64,000 nucleotides of DNA from Ceriagrion tenellum (GCA_963169105.1 OY720640.1:117414085-117478084); one strand, 5' to 3'. Positions 1 through 11,299 are shown, counted from the first letter of the stretch. Translations and numbers: made by a program. Notes: generated by a model from the letters alone, not told the origin.

Positions 1-479
1 GTCTTGTTTTGAAGCTCTTTGGAGTATTATTAAAAAAAAAACTACATACCATCATAAACCCATATTGTGAAATTGATTTTTAAAGAATTGTTAAACAACC
101 AAGTATTTCAGTGGACTGAAGCTGGCTGTGAGTCATCTATCTTCTCCAGAGAGCTGGTGAAAGTTTGTGCATTGTAGCAAATTTGAGGTCGTGGGCTTAA
201 CCTGCTACTCATCTGCTTCGTCAGATTTACTGAGAGTTATCTAAGTGATAGCTGTGTAACTGAAAATAGTGAGATAGCAATAGAATAATGAAGTTTTTTC
301 GGTGTACTTCTAGAGTTCAAAGAGGTGAAGTAAATCTAAAGATTGTGTAAATCTGGAGGAGGGGTGAATTTGTGAATTCATTTACTGTGCATTAATTACA
401 GCTTCCTAAAATGACAATGGCAGAAAATGTGCCATATGACCTCTAGTGGCTATTTTTATGGAATTATTAAGCAGAAGCT
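1..479. other. AT-rich non-coding sequence
   Basis: I see no open frame of note, no RNA gene and no recognised repeat here. A CTGACGA-like motif on the minus strand near 200-225 recalls the hammerhead core but lacks the following GAAA and paired stems. Confidence 0.5.
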
Positions 480-1065
480 GCAGTGTATGATACCCCAATG
501 AGAAAGTTGGACCAAGTCTTAACCTTGTTAGGCTAAAAAATGTCTCTGTCCAGTAACCAGTGTATTTAATACCAGTAATTTAGATGTACTAGGAAACAAA
601 AATTGAGTGACGGCCAAATTCTATGGTTGAGTGGACGGAAGTCTGGTTAAAAGAATTCCAACAGCAGGATAATTGGGCATAGTGCTATTTTGATCCACAT
701 TTGAAGCACATATATGCTGTTTCTATGAGGGAAATGTAACGCTATCACTGGGCAAAAAATCAAATTAAAAATCAAAGCTGCATAGTTGAGCATTCACCCG
801 AGGTAATTTGTTTGATGGTCTACTGTAAACAATTTATTTTTTATTAATTAATTGAAATGTCATCCAGGAAATGGATTTCCCTCTTTGAGAATATGGCCTT
901 TCGAGTAGTGAATTGGATCTTGAAATTCATTTCACAAGGGTAACTTTGTCGTATGGAATTTAAAATGAATACGCTAATGCACTTATGCTATGAGAACTTC
1001 CAATGCACATTTCCAGAAGAAGTAACTAAATTTAGGGAATATTTATAAAATTGAATCAACTCATG
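480..1065 (+). repeat. Interspersed repeat family A, copy 1
   Basis: This block is clearly similar, with many substitutions and small gaps, to the reverse complement of about 3340-3860 and, over its first half, to 4372-4640. Shared landmarks in order are ACCAAGTCTTAAC, AGGAAACAAAAATTGA, GGTTGAGTGGA, ATAATTGGGCAT and GGGAATATTTATAAAATTGA. There is no coding potential in any frame. Three diverged copies in both orientations within 4 kb suggest a short non-autonomous mobile element, but I cannot define terminal repeats or target duplications, so the class is unknown. Confidence 0.7.
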
Positions 1066-1274
1066 AAAAAACTAAGTAACTTATCATACAATCAGTCATG
1101 GCACATAACAATGGGGATTTTGAAACCACAAGGAATTCCAGATAACAAAAACACATCAACACTTAAAAAATTTTAAATGCTAATGAATATGCATGTGTGA
1201 TTTATTATTTATACAAAACAACTTGGATCAGGGATAACAATGGAGCCAGGGCTTTTCATGTCTTCCAGCAGTTA

Positions 1275-1575
1275 CCAACAAAAGATCTCAGAGTGACCAA
1301 AACGAGCCATTCCCACCTCATTCTCATCCACACAAGTAAACAGAAGCTTAGACCCCCATCCCCCAACTCCTACAAAAATCCTTACTCTGCTTAAAATCTT
1401 CCCATTGAGCATCTTATCCCTCATTCTCCCTGAAGCTAGCTGAAGGGAAGAAGGCCTTGGTTCCATTACATTAATTTACAGCTTTCCCGAGCACAATTAT
1501 TGGTTCGAATATGTTGCATCATTGATGTAAATTCGGGACTTGGAAGTATTTCGGCCCCGAAGTGTTTAGACCTTT
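1275..1575 (-). repeat. Interspersed repeat family B, copy 1
   Basis: It resembles the reverse complement of 2808-3145 and is co-oriented with 5500-5910. Shared landmarks are a GAGCCAT...CATTCTC...CAAGTRAACAGAAGC block and a distal GGGACTTGGAAGT...TTTCGG block. The middle is shortened or substituted relative to the other copies. No coding capacity. Probably a non-autonomous element; class not determined. Confidence 0.6.
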
Positions 1576-2807
1576 TATGAGGCGAGTCCATTCCAAATTC
1601 TAGCACATATATTTACAGCAATAAATGCATTGTAAGGGTAGCCTCTTACTTGGGGTATCATGCACTGGTTCCAATGTGTCCATTCGACAGGAATCTACTG
1701 TATTAACAACCAAATAATTATACATTAATTTTTATCCAAACCACAGTTTAGTACCAGTACCACAATCTAAGAAATTTGTTCAGGAACAAGAATGTATTTG
1801 GAAAACCACTACTTCCCAAGAAAGTTTTCTAAGGTTGAATGAAAACCCCTCTATCAACTGGAATGACTTTAGGCAACCTTTATGGCAACAGCATGCTGCA
1901 CAGGAAACTCCCATGTGCACTCAATCACTGAAGTTCAACATTTTTAGGCTTCACATGAATTTTTCAGGGGTGATCCTCTGATTTGCCTAGAGTCCCATCT
2001 GCAAGTGGAAGCAACTCAGTTCTATGTAACGGCAGCCTGAGGAACAAAGAAGAGTCCATTTACTTTAACAACATCAATTAATTAAAATATAATAACAAAC
2101 AAAAATAAATGCACACCATTAAATATTTTCTAAACAAAAGTTGATCATGTCAACTTAACAGGAATGAATTTCCTCCAAGTCAACCAATTTGCCAATTCTA
2201 ATTACCAGAATATTCTATAATCTAATTCTAATTTTTAAAGCATTTTTGGGCTTTCTGCAGGCCAAAAGTAGCACACTTAAGTCACTGAATTAACTTACAA
2301 CCATCCAATCCAAATTATCTTAAATTACAATAAGCACAGGAAAAGTTTTGAATTAGGTACTACAAAACTATCTTCTGGAAATTTAAATCAAAGCATACAT
2401 GAAGCATAGCCAAGCCATACTATTGCAATTACTTTTACTTAATTTCAATGAAAAAGCAAAATTAATTATTCTAAGCAGTCCTGCTACTGTGAAAAGAGCT
2501 GTTATATTTGTTGGGTTGGTAGGCATAGCCCAACATTTTCAGCTGGCATGATAATTGTATGGTGCTGCCACCTGGCGTTCTTGTTGTGAAATAAAAGAGT
2601 TCAATGTGACTCACTGCAATGTGCTACACGTAACGGGTATTTTTTCCTTATTTCGTCTTCTGACTGATCCCAAACCTCGACAATATTCACAATTATTTTT
2701 TCCAAGAGATGCTTCGTCTGATAATACTGCTGTCAATACCACCCACATTGCAACAAGTGCCTTAAGTGATGAAGTAATTGTCATCAAAGAATTTGTCGTC
2801 TTACATA
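1576..2807. other. Unassigned non-coding sequence
   Basis: AT-rich single-copy-looking sequence. Short open frames occur (for example 2555-2824) but have no recognisable motif and run into repeat B, so I do not call a gene. Nothing else supportable is visible. Confidence 0.4.
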
Positions 2808-3145
2808 TACTCCCGTCCAAATAAAAACTTACCTCCTCAGAGATGAAGAATTTCTAAGTCCCAAGTTGGCGTTGATGTGACAACATGGTCGAACCATGCC
2901 CCCTGCCTGGGAAAGCAATAACCATATGGAATGGAGAAAAGGCCTTCCCAGGGTTGGGAGAAGACGCACGGGAAGAGGGAAAATTTTGACTTAAGACAGG
3001 ATGGAGTAGGGGAAGACCCAGGCCATGAGGGATTTTTCTGAGGGGGAGGGGAGGATCTAGGCTTCTGTTCACTTGTCTGGGCGAGAATGAAAGAATGATG
3101 GCTCATTTCAGCTGCTCTAAGACCTCTCTAGATGACAACTGCTGG
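2808..3145 (+). repeat. Interspersed repeat family B, copy 2
   Basis: This is the clearest copy. It begins near ACTCCCGTCCAAATAAAAAC and runs through TCAGAGATGAAGAATTTCTA, a run containing CGAACCATGCCCCCTGCC, and ends near GGCTCATTTCAGC. The same order appears on the minus strand at 5500-5910 and, more degraded, at 1275-1575. Apparent minus-strand open frames here are low-complexity Pro/Ser-rich shadows of the repeat. Confidence 0.7.
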
Positions 3146-3339
3146 AAGATGCAGAAAGCCCAGCCTTCGTCTTTATCCCCATTGCTCGTTCTGTTTGTTT
3201 TGAATAATTATTTCATACACTTAGTCAAAAACATTTGAAGAGCTGACGTATTTTTGTTTTATGACATTTCTTGTGGTTTCGAATCTCCATGGTTACTTAC
3301 ATGCCAAGATTGATCCTGAGGTAAATTACTTGGTTTTTC

Positions 3340-3860
3340 TTGGTAGCCAATTCAATTTTATAAATATTCCCTTCCTTTAGTTACATTTCCAGTGAATACA
3401 TAATGGAAGTTCATGAAGCGAATTTTAAGAAGTATATTAATGCGTTAATTTAAGCCTACATGCTACAAATTTGCACGCGTAAGAGGAATTTGAAAATGCA
3501 ATTGATTGCCTAGAATGCCATATTCTCCAAGAGAAATATTCATTGCCTAGACTGCGATCCGATTTTTAAAAAAATAACAATATTTTTTCTAGCGCAGTAG
3601 GTATCACAAAAATTTCCTTCACCGCATTTGGAACGTTGCTACTCAGCATCTTTTGATTTTCAATTGGATATTTTTCACCACAAAAAGCTTTAAAGGTCCC
3701 TCTTAGAAGCAGTATTTATTTCAAATGGTAATTGAAATATCTCTATGCCCAATTTTTCTTCTGTGATAATGCTTTTAAACCGACTTCCATCCACTCAACC
3801 ACAGAATTCATCCGTCACTCAATTTTAGTCTCCCGGTGTAATTTACTGGGGATAAAATAT
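3340..3860 (-). repeat. Interspersed repeat family A, copy 2 (inverted)
   Basis: The reverse complement aligns with 480-1065 over roughly 500 bp, including ATTGAGTGACGGATGAATTC, GGTTGAGTGGATGGAAGTC, GAGAATATGGC and GGGAATATTTATAAAATTGA. Copies 2 and 3 lie about 500 bp apart in opposite orientation. No coding signal. Confidence 0.7.
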
Positions 3861-4371
3861 AGTTTGCTGTGTCCAAAATAACTTCATTAATCAATAGCAA
3901 CCCTTCCAAAGTTCAATTACACTGCTACCATCTAGGTCACATTGAGTAAAATTGAAAATGGTTGCCAACCTAGGATTACACTGATGTCAGCTTTGAGCAT
4001 CGGTTGTATTCCTTTCGTGATCTTAATGAAAATGAGTACGGCAAAGGAGGCCAACAGCTTCGACCTCTTATTGAAACAAAAGCATTTCTATTCTAATTAT
4101 TATTAACAGGAAATATTTCCTATGGTAATGGTTGGCTACACAAACATCTCATTGGCTGATGAACAAGAAAGGAAATAATTATTCTTCAACCTATAATCCA
4201 GCAGGAAAAAATAATAACCCTATATATTTGCAAAATAATTGTAAATTAAGACTAAGTCATTACATATGCATATTATATGGACAAAAAAAGGGAGATAGTG
4301 TTTTCTTCGGAAAACGACCGAAACACATCAGAGCCTCCAACAACACGGAGAGTTATTTTTAGTCAGTAGGA

Positions 4372-4640
4372 GACAAAGTGGGACCAAGTCTTAACATGGT
4401 TTGGAAAAAAGATGTCTCAGTCCAGAGTGTAGTGAATTTAATCCCTATCGATTTCTACCAGGAAACAAAAATTGAATGAAGGCTGTTTTCAATGGTTGAG
4501 ATGATGGAGGGTGGAATTCAGGGCATTCTAGCAGTAGAATAATAGGGCATGCGGTTATTCCAATCCATATTTAAAGCGAAACTGATTCCAAGGAGAAGTT
4601 GTACAGCTAATATTGGGAAAAAACATAAAATTAAAATTCA
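4372..4640 (+). repeat. Interspersed repeat family A, copy 3 (partial)
   Basis: This copy matches the first half of copy 1: GGACCAAGTCTTAAC, CCAGGAAACAAAAATTGAATG, AATGGTTGAG and AATAATAGGGCAT. Similarity is lost after about 4640, so it looks truncated or too diverged to follow. Confidence 0.65.
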
Positions 4641-5499
4641 ATGACACCTAGTTGCAATATTACAAAGGAATTCTGGGAGCGATTTTACTTAAGGAGAGAA
4701 AAACTTTCAATGAAAAATTGTGGTGATTTCGGTCAGCACTGCCTTTTCACCATCAATGGGATGGTCACGTATATTTGTTCTACGTTAAACCAGCAGAGGG
4801 TACCCATTGAAATTCATATCGAGATGAAGATAAAGTGTTGAACATGATGTAGAGAATATAAACAATATTCTCTCAATTTCCTGTTCAAAGCATATTAGCA
4901 GGTGTGAAACAATTCAGAAGACTTGGCAAGACTACAATGAATTAACTGATAAGGATATGAATGCTATATAAATTAATGTGAATACATAATTGTACCTATA
5001 TTAAGCTCAAGTCTTCTATTCAACAATGAATTTTATCCTATACGACAAAGAAAAAGCTTTACACCATTAAAATTATATACTTGAGGGCCACATTGCATGG
5101 TTTACACATTTTATTGCCCCAGACGCTAAGTATGTGTCACATAAAATGTACAAGTTGATGAAATAAACATATCAAATTAGTTAGTGACTTTTATATTACC
5201 AAAGAATAATTATATTTTTTTAGGAAAGAACTAATTGGTATTAAAACTCTTTGAGTGTAATTTACAAATTTGGTATCCAATTCAACATTTTTTACTCCTC
5301 TGAGCAATGCAAATCTGCGATATATTCCTGTTAAATGGATCACAATCGTTTGTTGGGCAAGAGCTTGTTGCTCCCTAAAATTTAAAAGTAAAAGAACAAT
5401 TTTTATATTTCACTTGATATGATTTGACCTATTTTAGCAATGGCAATAGCCTCTTTGCCACCTAATAAATGGAAGACATCACTTACAGCTAAGGTTTCG
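4641..5499. other. Unassigned non-coding sequence
   Basis: AT-rich sequence with no recognised domain, RNA gene or repeat. The 66-codon open frame at 4641-4841 has no motif and no splice context that I could support. Confidence 0.4.
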
Positions 5500-5910
5500 T
5501 GTATGCCGATGGAGACAAGAAATGGATATTTGAGTCTTGCTTTAATTCTTGTAACTTCTGAAAACAAGGACGATTGTGCCATTCACCTTTCCTCTGTTTT
5601 TTGTTCACCGACCAAACTTTCTTATTTCCATGCTTACCCACTCATAAACATGCAGTTAGAGCCCGGATCGGCAGTAGACCCAACCTACCCCCATCCTCCC
5701 AGAAATAATGTACTCACAGGTCAAAATTTTTTGACAAAGGGTGTTCCCTCTTGCCAAGTGAGTTCCAAAGAAGGTTCCTTTTCCTTCCCGTGCATTTATT
5801 GCTCTCCCATGTAAGGGGGCATGGTTCGGCGTTGTCACATCGACACCAACTCAGGACTTAGAAATTTTTCGGCTCTGAGGGGGTAAGTTTTTTTTTTGGA
5901 CAGGAGTATA
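5500..5910 (-). repeat. Interspersed repeat family B, copy 3 (inverted)
   Basis: The reverse complement reads TATACTCCTGTCCAAAA, then CCCCCTCAGAGCCGAAAAAT and CCGAACCATGCCCCC, in the same order as 2808-3145. The 124-codon plus-strand open frame over 5440-5814 lies mostly inside the repeat and shows no domain, so it is not called as a gene. Confidence 0.65.
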
Positions 5911-6680
5911 CCGTGAGGCTGTGAGGTCTCATTTTATCATCTTTTGTTCAAAGGGTCAAGGTTAGACACAGCAGAGTTAGTGGCATCTGATTGTCTGGCT
6001 AGGGGCATTGGACAAACCTGCAGTCCAGTTAAGACCAGAATCTGGGAACAGAGGAAAGACAAGAGGAATAGGAGATGGTCAAAACCAGCTGCTGCCAAAC
6101 ACTTTGTCCAAATCCAGTCACTCCATTAAAACTGAAACAACATAGGTGACAGCAAAGGAAGAATTTTATCTGTCCTGATTGATTCGCAGGTCAATAGACA
6201 TTTCTAAAAGGACTCTGTGATGAGAGACAACAGCTTTCCCTCTCCTGGAAATGCCTTAGGTTTTGATATTTGTCTAATATAGTGAAAATGGCTGCTTTAC
6301 CATTCGCAAGGAGATTCAATACTTATTAAGATTTTCTACACGATTCGACTAACCTTGGAATGCCATTTCAAAAATGTAGTTACCTTGCTGGCACACAACT
6401 GGCCATTGATTTGATTTTGATTTAAAAATTACATAAACATCATAGTAACAGCTTCAGGCATTGACGTCAACTTCACATAAATGTAGCATAAACACTATAT
6501 CTAAATTGGCATCAAATACAACCAATTTTATGTAAACAGTTTTACCTAAACAGACAACAGACCCACCTACTGGCCTTATTTGGAAATGTTGACAGTAACC
6601 CCTTGAAAAGGTCGGGTTTGGACCAGTGGTAGCGTATATCACTCACTTTAGTCAGTCTCACTTGGTGGTATTCCATCATT
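5911..6680. other. Unassigned non-coding sequence
   Basis: No recognised gene or repeat. Near 6620 a GTGGTAGCGTATATCACTC stretch resembles a tRNA A-box/D-arm, similar to GTGGTAGCGTGTTTGACTCC just after the hairpin that follows, so the hairpin may sit in or beside a decayed tRNA-derived SINE. Confidence 0.35.
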
Positions 6681-6817
6681 AAAAATTTAAGATGACAACT
6701 TTTACTAAAACCACTAGATTTATCAAACAACGACCCAGAAGTCAATGTGCATTCACAACCTGGGTCGTTGTTCAATAAATCTAGTGGTTTTAGTAAAAGT
6801 TGTCATCTTAAATTTTT
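6681..6817. repeat. Long near-perfect hairpin (57-bp arms, 23-bp loop)
   Basis: Arms at 6681-6737 and 6761-6817 are reverse complements with only two mismatches, around a loop at 6738-6760. The outer ends are A/T runs (AAAAATTTAAGATGACAAC / GTTGTCATCTTAAATTTTT) and the inner ends are CGACCCA / TGGGTCG. The high match over a non-coding stretch suggests recent formation, for example by template switching, or a foldback MITE. Directly downstream lies a tRNA-like GTGGTAGCGTG...GGTTGCAGGTTGGAG segment. I could not identify a target duplication. Confidence 0.9.
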
Positions 6818-7089
6818 CCTGTGGTAGCGTGTTTGACTCCAGTTCCGAGGGTTGCAGGTTGGAGACCAAATGACGGAAAACGTTTTTTCCTGGCTGACCT
6901 AGCAAGTTTTGCATGCAACCTCAATTTGATACCACCAATGAGAGGCAGAAGTCTCAGCTGAAGGTATTGATGGTGCAAATCAAGAAGATCAGAGAAGCAT
7001 CATCAGCCACAGCTAAGGGCGAGAGTTAAGTTAATGGCCATGGAACTGCAATGTGGAAGGTAATGAGAAAACCACCACATTATTCTCCC

Positions 7090-8690
7090 TGTTAAGACGC
7101 AGCCCTACATTCTAATGGCATATGACATGATGGCATTCCTCCTGGTAAAATATTCTGGAGGTAAAACAGTCCCCCAATTGGATCTGCGGGAGGAGACTAC
7201 TGGGATGGGTACATCAGTCAGGAAGGACATATGCAGGGTTGAGACATGGAGCATGAGATCTTTAGAAGTGAGCGGGAAGCTGGAAAATGTGAAGATAAAG
7301 ATGGACAGGCTAGGGGTAGATATACTGGGAGCCAGCGAGGTCAAGTGGGCAGATGACTACTAGAGCGATGGATACCAAGTAATAATTCACAAGACGACCA
7401 GAAGATTGCAGGTTTAAGCAACATATTGAAGGAATAATGGGGCAGGAGAGTGAAGTCAGTCTGGCAGTACAGTCAAAGGATTCTGATGGTGAGGCTGGAA
7501 GGAGAGGCAATGGATGGACAGTAATTGTGGAGATCTACATGCCAATATCTAGCCAGACGGAAGAAGAAAGACAATAGGTTTACAAGTTTGAATAAATCCT
7601 TGGGGAGGTAAAGGGAAAGAACAACCTCATCATCATGGGAGACTGGAATGCAGTGGTAGGAGAGGGAAAAAGCAATGTAGGATATTTTGGACTGAGCAAA
7701 AGAAATGCCAAGAAAGAAAGACTGATTCAGTTCTGCAATGAGGAGAATAAGGTAATAACACTCTTCAAGCACCATCTGCATAAGAAGGAATGAGCACCAT
7801 CGACATAAAACATGAAACAAGGTGGGATACAAAAATACTGACCTAAGAAGGAAATAGAGAAAGATTAGCCACCACCATTGAGAGAAAACTAGAAAATGAG
7901 GTAGAAAAGAGAATCTAAGAGAAATGGGATGAGCTGAAGAGGACAATTGCAGAAGTAACAGAGGAGCAACTGATGAGTAAAATGGCCATGACAAAGATGC
8001 AACGGAGAACAACTGAGATAGGGGTACTAAAAGAAGAAAGGTGAAAATACAAGAACCCCAGAAACAAAGGTGAGCCAACCCTCTACAAGAAGCTAAAGAA
8101 CCAAGTCAATCGAGAATTCAAGAATGCTAGGGAGGATTAGACCGAAAGGTGCTGCAAGGAAGTCAACAAAACATGAAGAGGGAAAACACCATACAAGCTG
8201 GTGAAGAAACACTTTGGAGAATGGAAAACGAGAAGCAACAGCATCAGGGATGCAGACGGGTATACAATGATAGAGGGTGAAGACATTAGGAATAGATAGA
8301 AGCAATACATCAAAAACTTAACCATGGGTAAATGCCACTGGAAGAAAACTTAATGAATAACGAAATCAAGGTTGACGAGGAAGATCAGGGCCCACCCATA
8401 CTGAGTGGACTCTATAAAGCAGTAAAAAGAAAAAGAAAGCACCTGGGGCAGACATCCACGGAGAAATCATCCAAGCACTTGGAGGTAAAGCCTAAGATAA
8501 CCTGTATGACATAATCAAAAATAACTACCAAAGCCAAACACAACCAGAGGACTTTCAAAGAAGTATAATGGTTGTGACACTTAAAAAGAAAAATACTGAG
8601 AGATGTGAGGAGAACAGAACCTTTAGTCGAGTGTCACATATCAATAATTCTCACATGAATATTTATCATAATCATATTAGGCTGAAGAAT
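7090..8690 (+). pseudogene. RTE-type LINE, decayed (endonuclease plus start of RT)
   Basis: Intact RTE elements encode one protein with an N-terminal AP endonuclease and a C-terminal reverse transcriptase. Here pieces appear in order in shifting frames: an endonuclease start (RVETWSMRSLEVSGKLEN, then VDILGASEVKW) near 7240-7350, the catalytic-type motif IIMGDWNAVVGEG near 7630-7670, and the RT entry segment (KKKKAPGAD near 8430, then PEDFQRSIMVVTLKKKN near 8545-8590). At least seven stops or frame changes break it and the RT palm (YADD region) is missing, so the copy is truncated near 8690. The long minus-strand frame at 7473-8078 is an antisense shadow. Family-level call is secure; subfamily is not. 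Confidence 0.85.
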
Positions 8691-9059
8691 GGAAAGGAAA
8701 AGTGAGGAAACGGGAGGGTGTAGGCAGGGGAAATGTATTCCTTTTCCATTAACAAAATTGAAAAAACACCTCCAAAACATATCCCTGCACTCAAATAACG
8801 CTTTTAATGACTAATCATTAAGCCCTGTACCCTGTGAATGATTATACATAAGGGCAGAAAACGCAACAAATGGACTTATCCATAACCTTAAATTTTGACA
8901 GGATCCACACGAATGAGTGCAATCACTAGGCACCATCTTGAAACAATCATTTAGGAAAGGTTAAGAGATTGGCTTATAAGGTATCCCCTATATTCAATTG
9001 AAGAAAATTATAATTGTTGACTGTTCCTTTTTTTGGGATTCATTCTGCGATGTATATTT
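8691..9059. other. Unassigned non-coding sequence
   Basis: No gene, RNA or repeat recognised between the LINE relic and the Penelope-like fragments. Confidence 0.4.
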
Positions 9060-9105
9060 TAAGAAAACAACAATATTTCACTGGTCCTCCTGCCAGCTTC
9101 ATCAG
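9060..9105 (-). ncRNA. Hammerhead-ribozyme-like motif in Penelope-like 3' flank
   Basis: On the minus strand: CTGATGA, a stem-loop with CTGG/CCAG arms, then GAAA followed by a short ATATT...AATAT pairing and A, the arrangement of hammerhead core, stem II and stem III. Penelope-like elements are known to carry minimal hammerheads. I could not find a stem I that closes between the flanks, so activity of this copy is doubtful. Confidence 0.4.
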
Positions 9106-9282
9106 GTTAACTGAACTGACTTCTTAGCCTCGCTCGTCTTTATATATATGTGTCTGGACTCCCATTGTTGCCGGAATTTAAATTTTTTAAAATTAGTTTT
9201 AAACTGCTACTCAACTTGTAACCGTCTTCTCAGTTAACATTCTCCGGTCTCTTTGCAATTTCTATAGCCTCCCCATTCATAA
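9060..9282 (-). pseudogene. Penelope-like element, 3' terminal fragment
   Basis: On the minus strand the sequence encodes EAIEIAKRPENVN, one stop, then EDGYKLSSS. This matches the conserved tail that follows the GIY-YIG endonuclease of Penelope-like elements (typically REAIEI.K....N.NREDGY.LS..W). Only this tail is kept. Within 250 bp downstream on the same strand, at 9060-9105, is a hammerhead-like core (separate entry), as expected for this class. It lies head to head with a plus-strand copy of the same protein region starting at 9290. Confidence 0.65.
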
Positions 9283-9289
9283 TGTCAAC

Positions 9290-9376
9290 TTTGAGGAGAC
9301 AAAATTAATAGCTAGGGAAATACACTATTACCCAAGATTAATCAGGGAGGCTATACATATTGCAATGAATCACCAA
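9290..9376 (+). pseudogene. Penelope-like element, C-terminal protein fragment
   Basis: The plus-strand reading frame gives FEETKLIAREIHYYPRLIRE then AIHIAMNH, which fits the end of the Penelope-like GIY-YIG domain and its conserved REAI.I tail. It overlaps in content with the minus-strand fragment ending at 9282, so two tails of the same element type point away from each other with only about 8 bp between them. Confidence 0.5.
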
Positions 9377-10114
9377 TTGCACATTTTGGTCAAAAAAACA
9401 AATCACTGTGCAAATCATGCAAATAAACGCAGGTTCGGATTCAATGAAATGTTTAATCATCGCGGAAGGTTCATTTTCCCTTTACCAATTTATTTTGCAC
9501 AAAGTTGTAAAACACTTAACATTTACATGCGCTCCAAATAGCAGTGTGTACATAAGCACTCAATTAATTTAGTAGTGGTGTCCATTGTCTTCTTCCATGG
9601 TGGTGTTAGTTTACTTTTTGTTTTGAGTATTTTGTAGTATTTTATTAATTTATTGGTGTCATTTCAATATTCAATTAATATTATGCCTAGAGAAATTAAC
9701 AGAAATCCGATTCAGTCCATGAATACATATGCTTTACATGCTGTTTGATTAGGATGAACCATCTTTTCAAAATTGGTGGAGTGCCGGTAAAACATGGCAG
9801 ATATTGACTCATATTTCTGATTATATCAAATTATCATAACTATACTTTACTGGAAAGAAAAAGAAAAAATTCTTGTCCGTCGCACTGTTATTTATAACTT
9901 GGTGGTGACTTTAAGGGCACCTAAGTGGCTTACGCTCGAATATAGGACCCCCCTTTCTTTTCCCACAGGCATTTTTGGAAAAAAAGAGGGGGACTATAAT
10001 CTGAGAAATATGGTATTTTTCATATGAAGTCAAAGAATAGAATAGAGTGATGGGGATACAACACATTATCAGAAAAAAGCACATGCTTAAACACATCAAT
10101 CACATGGGATGGAA
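9377..10114. other. Unassigned non-coding sequence
   Basis: AT-rich, no recognised feature. The short open frame at 9911-10099 (minus) has no motif. Confidence 0.4.
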
Positions 10115-10316
10115 CCATGGGCCTAGCCAGAATTTATGTTGTTGAGGGGAGGGGGACAGGGCCCCCAATCTGTAGCTGTACATATATGCCATGGTGGGGG
10201 AGAGGGAGGGGACAGGACATCATCCTGTCTGGCTCCGGATAACAGATTTGGTGTGAAATGTCTTGTCAAGGGGGGGCAGTTTGAGAGCCCCCTGCCTCCC
10301 CTGGCTACAGCCATGG
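10115..10316. mobile_element. MITE-like element with 16-bp terminal inverted repeats
   Basis: Terminal repeats CCATGGGCCTAGCCAG (10115-10130) and CTGGCTACAGCCATGG (10301-10316) pair with three mismatches. The interior is purine-rich with two G-runs and a matching CCCCCTGCCTCCCC, giving an internal foldback. No coding capacity. A short non-autonomous DNA element is the simplest reading; no target duplication was found. Confidence 0.5.
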
Positions 10317-10948
10317 ATGGAACGCTTGACTTAAGAATCAAATATGTAAAATCAGCTGATCATCAATCAGCGCTGGCAAAGTGTTGCATGATGCAAATGC
10401 TTTTGTTGTATTCATTTTTTATCACGGTATTGTTAATTTTGCTCATTTTATTTTTTTAAATTTATTCCATTTTTACCAGGATTACAAAAAAGTGCATGTC
10501 ATGTTTAGGCATTCCACAAGAACTTCCTTGCCATCACTCATAGCTGAATGCAATATGCAAAAGTTATACAGAAGACATTTGGTAATATGAAGAACAAAAG
10601 TTTCTATATTTCTATTTTCTGTATTCAAACAGTTGGTCCCCATGAAAAGCCTATATTAAATACACAGAGCTATTAAAAAATAAAGTTTAAAAATAACAAA
10701 CTTCATGCCTAGTCCCCAGGAAAAAAAATGGCATTCATTACTACAAACCATGGCTACAACTTATATATCAGCAAAACTCCGTACAGATGTAGACGACTAA
10801 CATATGAGCATTGCTGGATATGCTTTTCTTAATTAAAAAAAATTCATGATTGACAGTGCTTGCTTCTCTCACCTTAGTCACCCAGTCATGTTTGATGTAT
10901 AACTTGGTGCATTAATTTCCATTTTATTGCATTACTTTTACTGTTCTT
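10317..10948. other. Unassigned non-coding sequence
   Basis: AT-rich with poly-T stretches; no gene or repeat recognised. 10937-10948 is the left target duplication of the SINE that follows. Confidence 0.4.
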
Positions 10949-11251
10949 AGGATAGGATTTTTGGGGAGGCGACGGACAACACAGGTCATTTGCGCCATAG
11001 GGGATAGGTAAGAAAGGAAGGGTGGATAGAAACCCGGCATCGGCATTGGCCTACTCTTGACACAATGCGCCATGGGGACCACGGCTTAACGTCTCATCCG
11101 ACAGTTGGACGACTACACTTGAAGTGCCCTCCACAAGACACTCAAGTAGGGATCGGGTTCCTCTGAAAAACATCTGCCACTGCAGGGATTTGAACCGTGG
11201 CCACCTGTGTGGTAGGCAAGTACTCTAACCACCACGCCAACCCGGTCCCCC
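10949..11251 (-). mobile_element. tRNA-derived SINE with 12-bp target site duplication
   Basis: Read on the minus strand, the element starts with a tRNA-like head: A-box-like TGGCGTGGTGGTTAGAGTAC and B-box GGTTCAAATCC (around 11230-11175), followed by about 200 bp of unrelated body and an AAAATCC-type tail. It is bounded by exact direct repeats TTTACTGTTCTT at 10937-10948 and 11252-11263, the signature of LINE-mediated insertion. The internal RNA polymerase III promoter looks intact by eye. The minus-strand open frame at 11113-11421 is a translation of the SINE and is not a gene. Confidence 0.9.
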
Positions 11252-11299
11252 TTTACTGTTCTTTCCACCTGTTCTTTCATTTCTTTTATTACATCAAGT

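Noticed and set aside
195..230. Third hammerhead-like motif (CTGACGAAG on the minus strand)
   Set aside because: No GAAA at the right distance and no stem II pairing.
5440..5814. 124-codon plus-strand gene
   Set aside because: Mostly inside repeat family B, no domain, and the same region is non-coding in the other copies.
7473..8078. 201-codon minus-strand open frame, hydrophobic
   Set aside because: It is antisense to the purine-rich RTE LINE relic; the Leu/Ser/Phe-rich composition follows from the complement of Lys/Glu/Arg-rich coding DNA.
11170..11250. tRNA gene on the minus strand
   Set aside because: It is the tRNA-like head of a 303-bp SINE bounded by a 12-bp target duplication.
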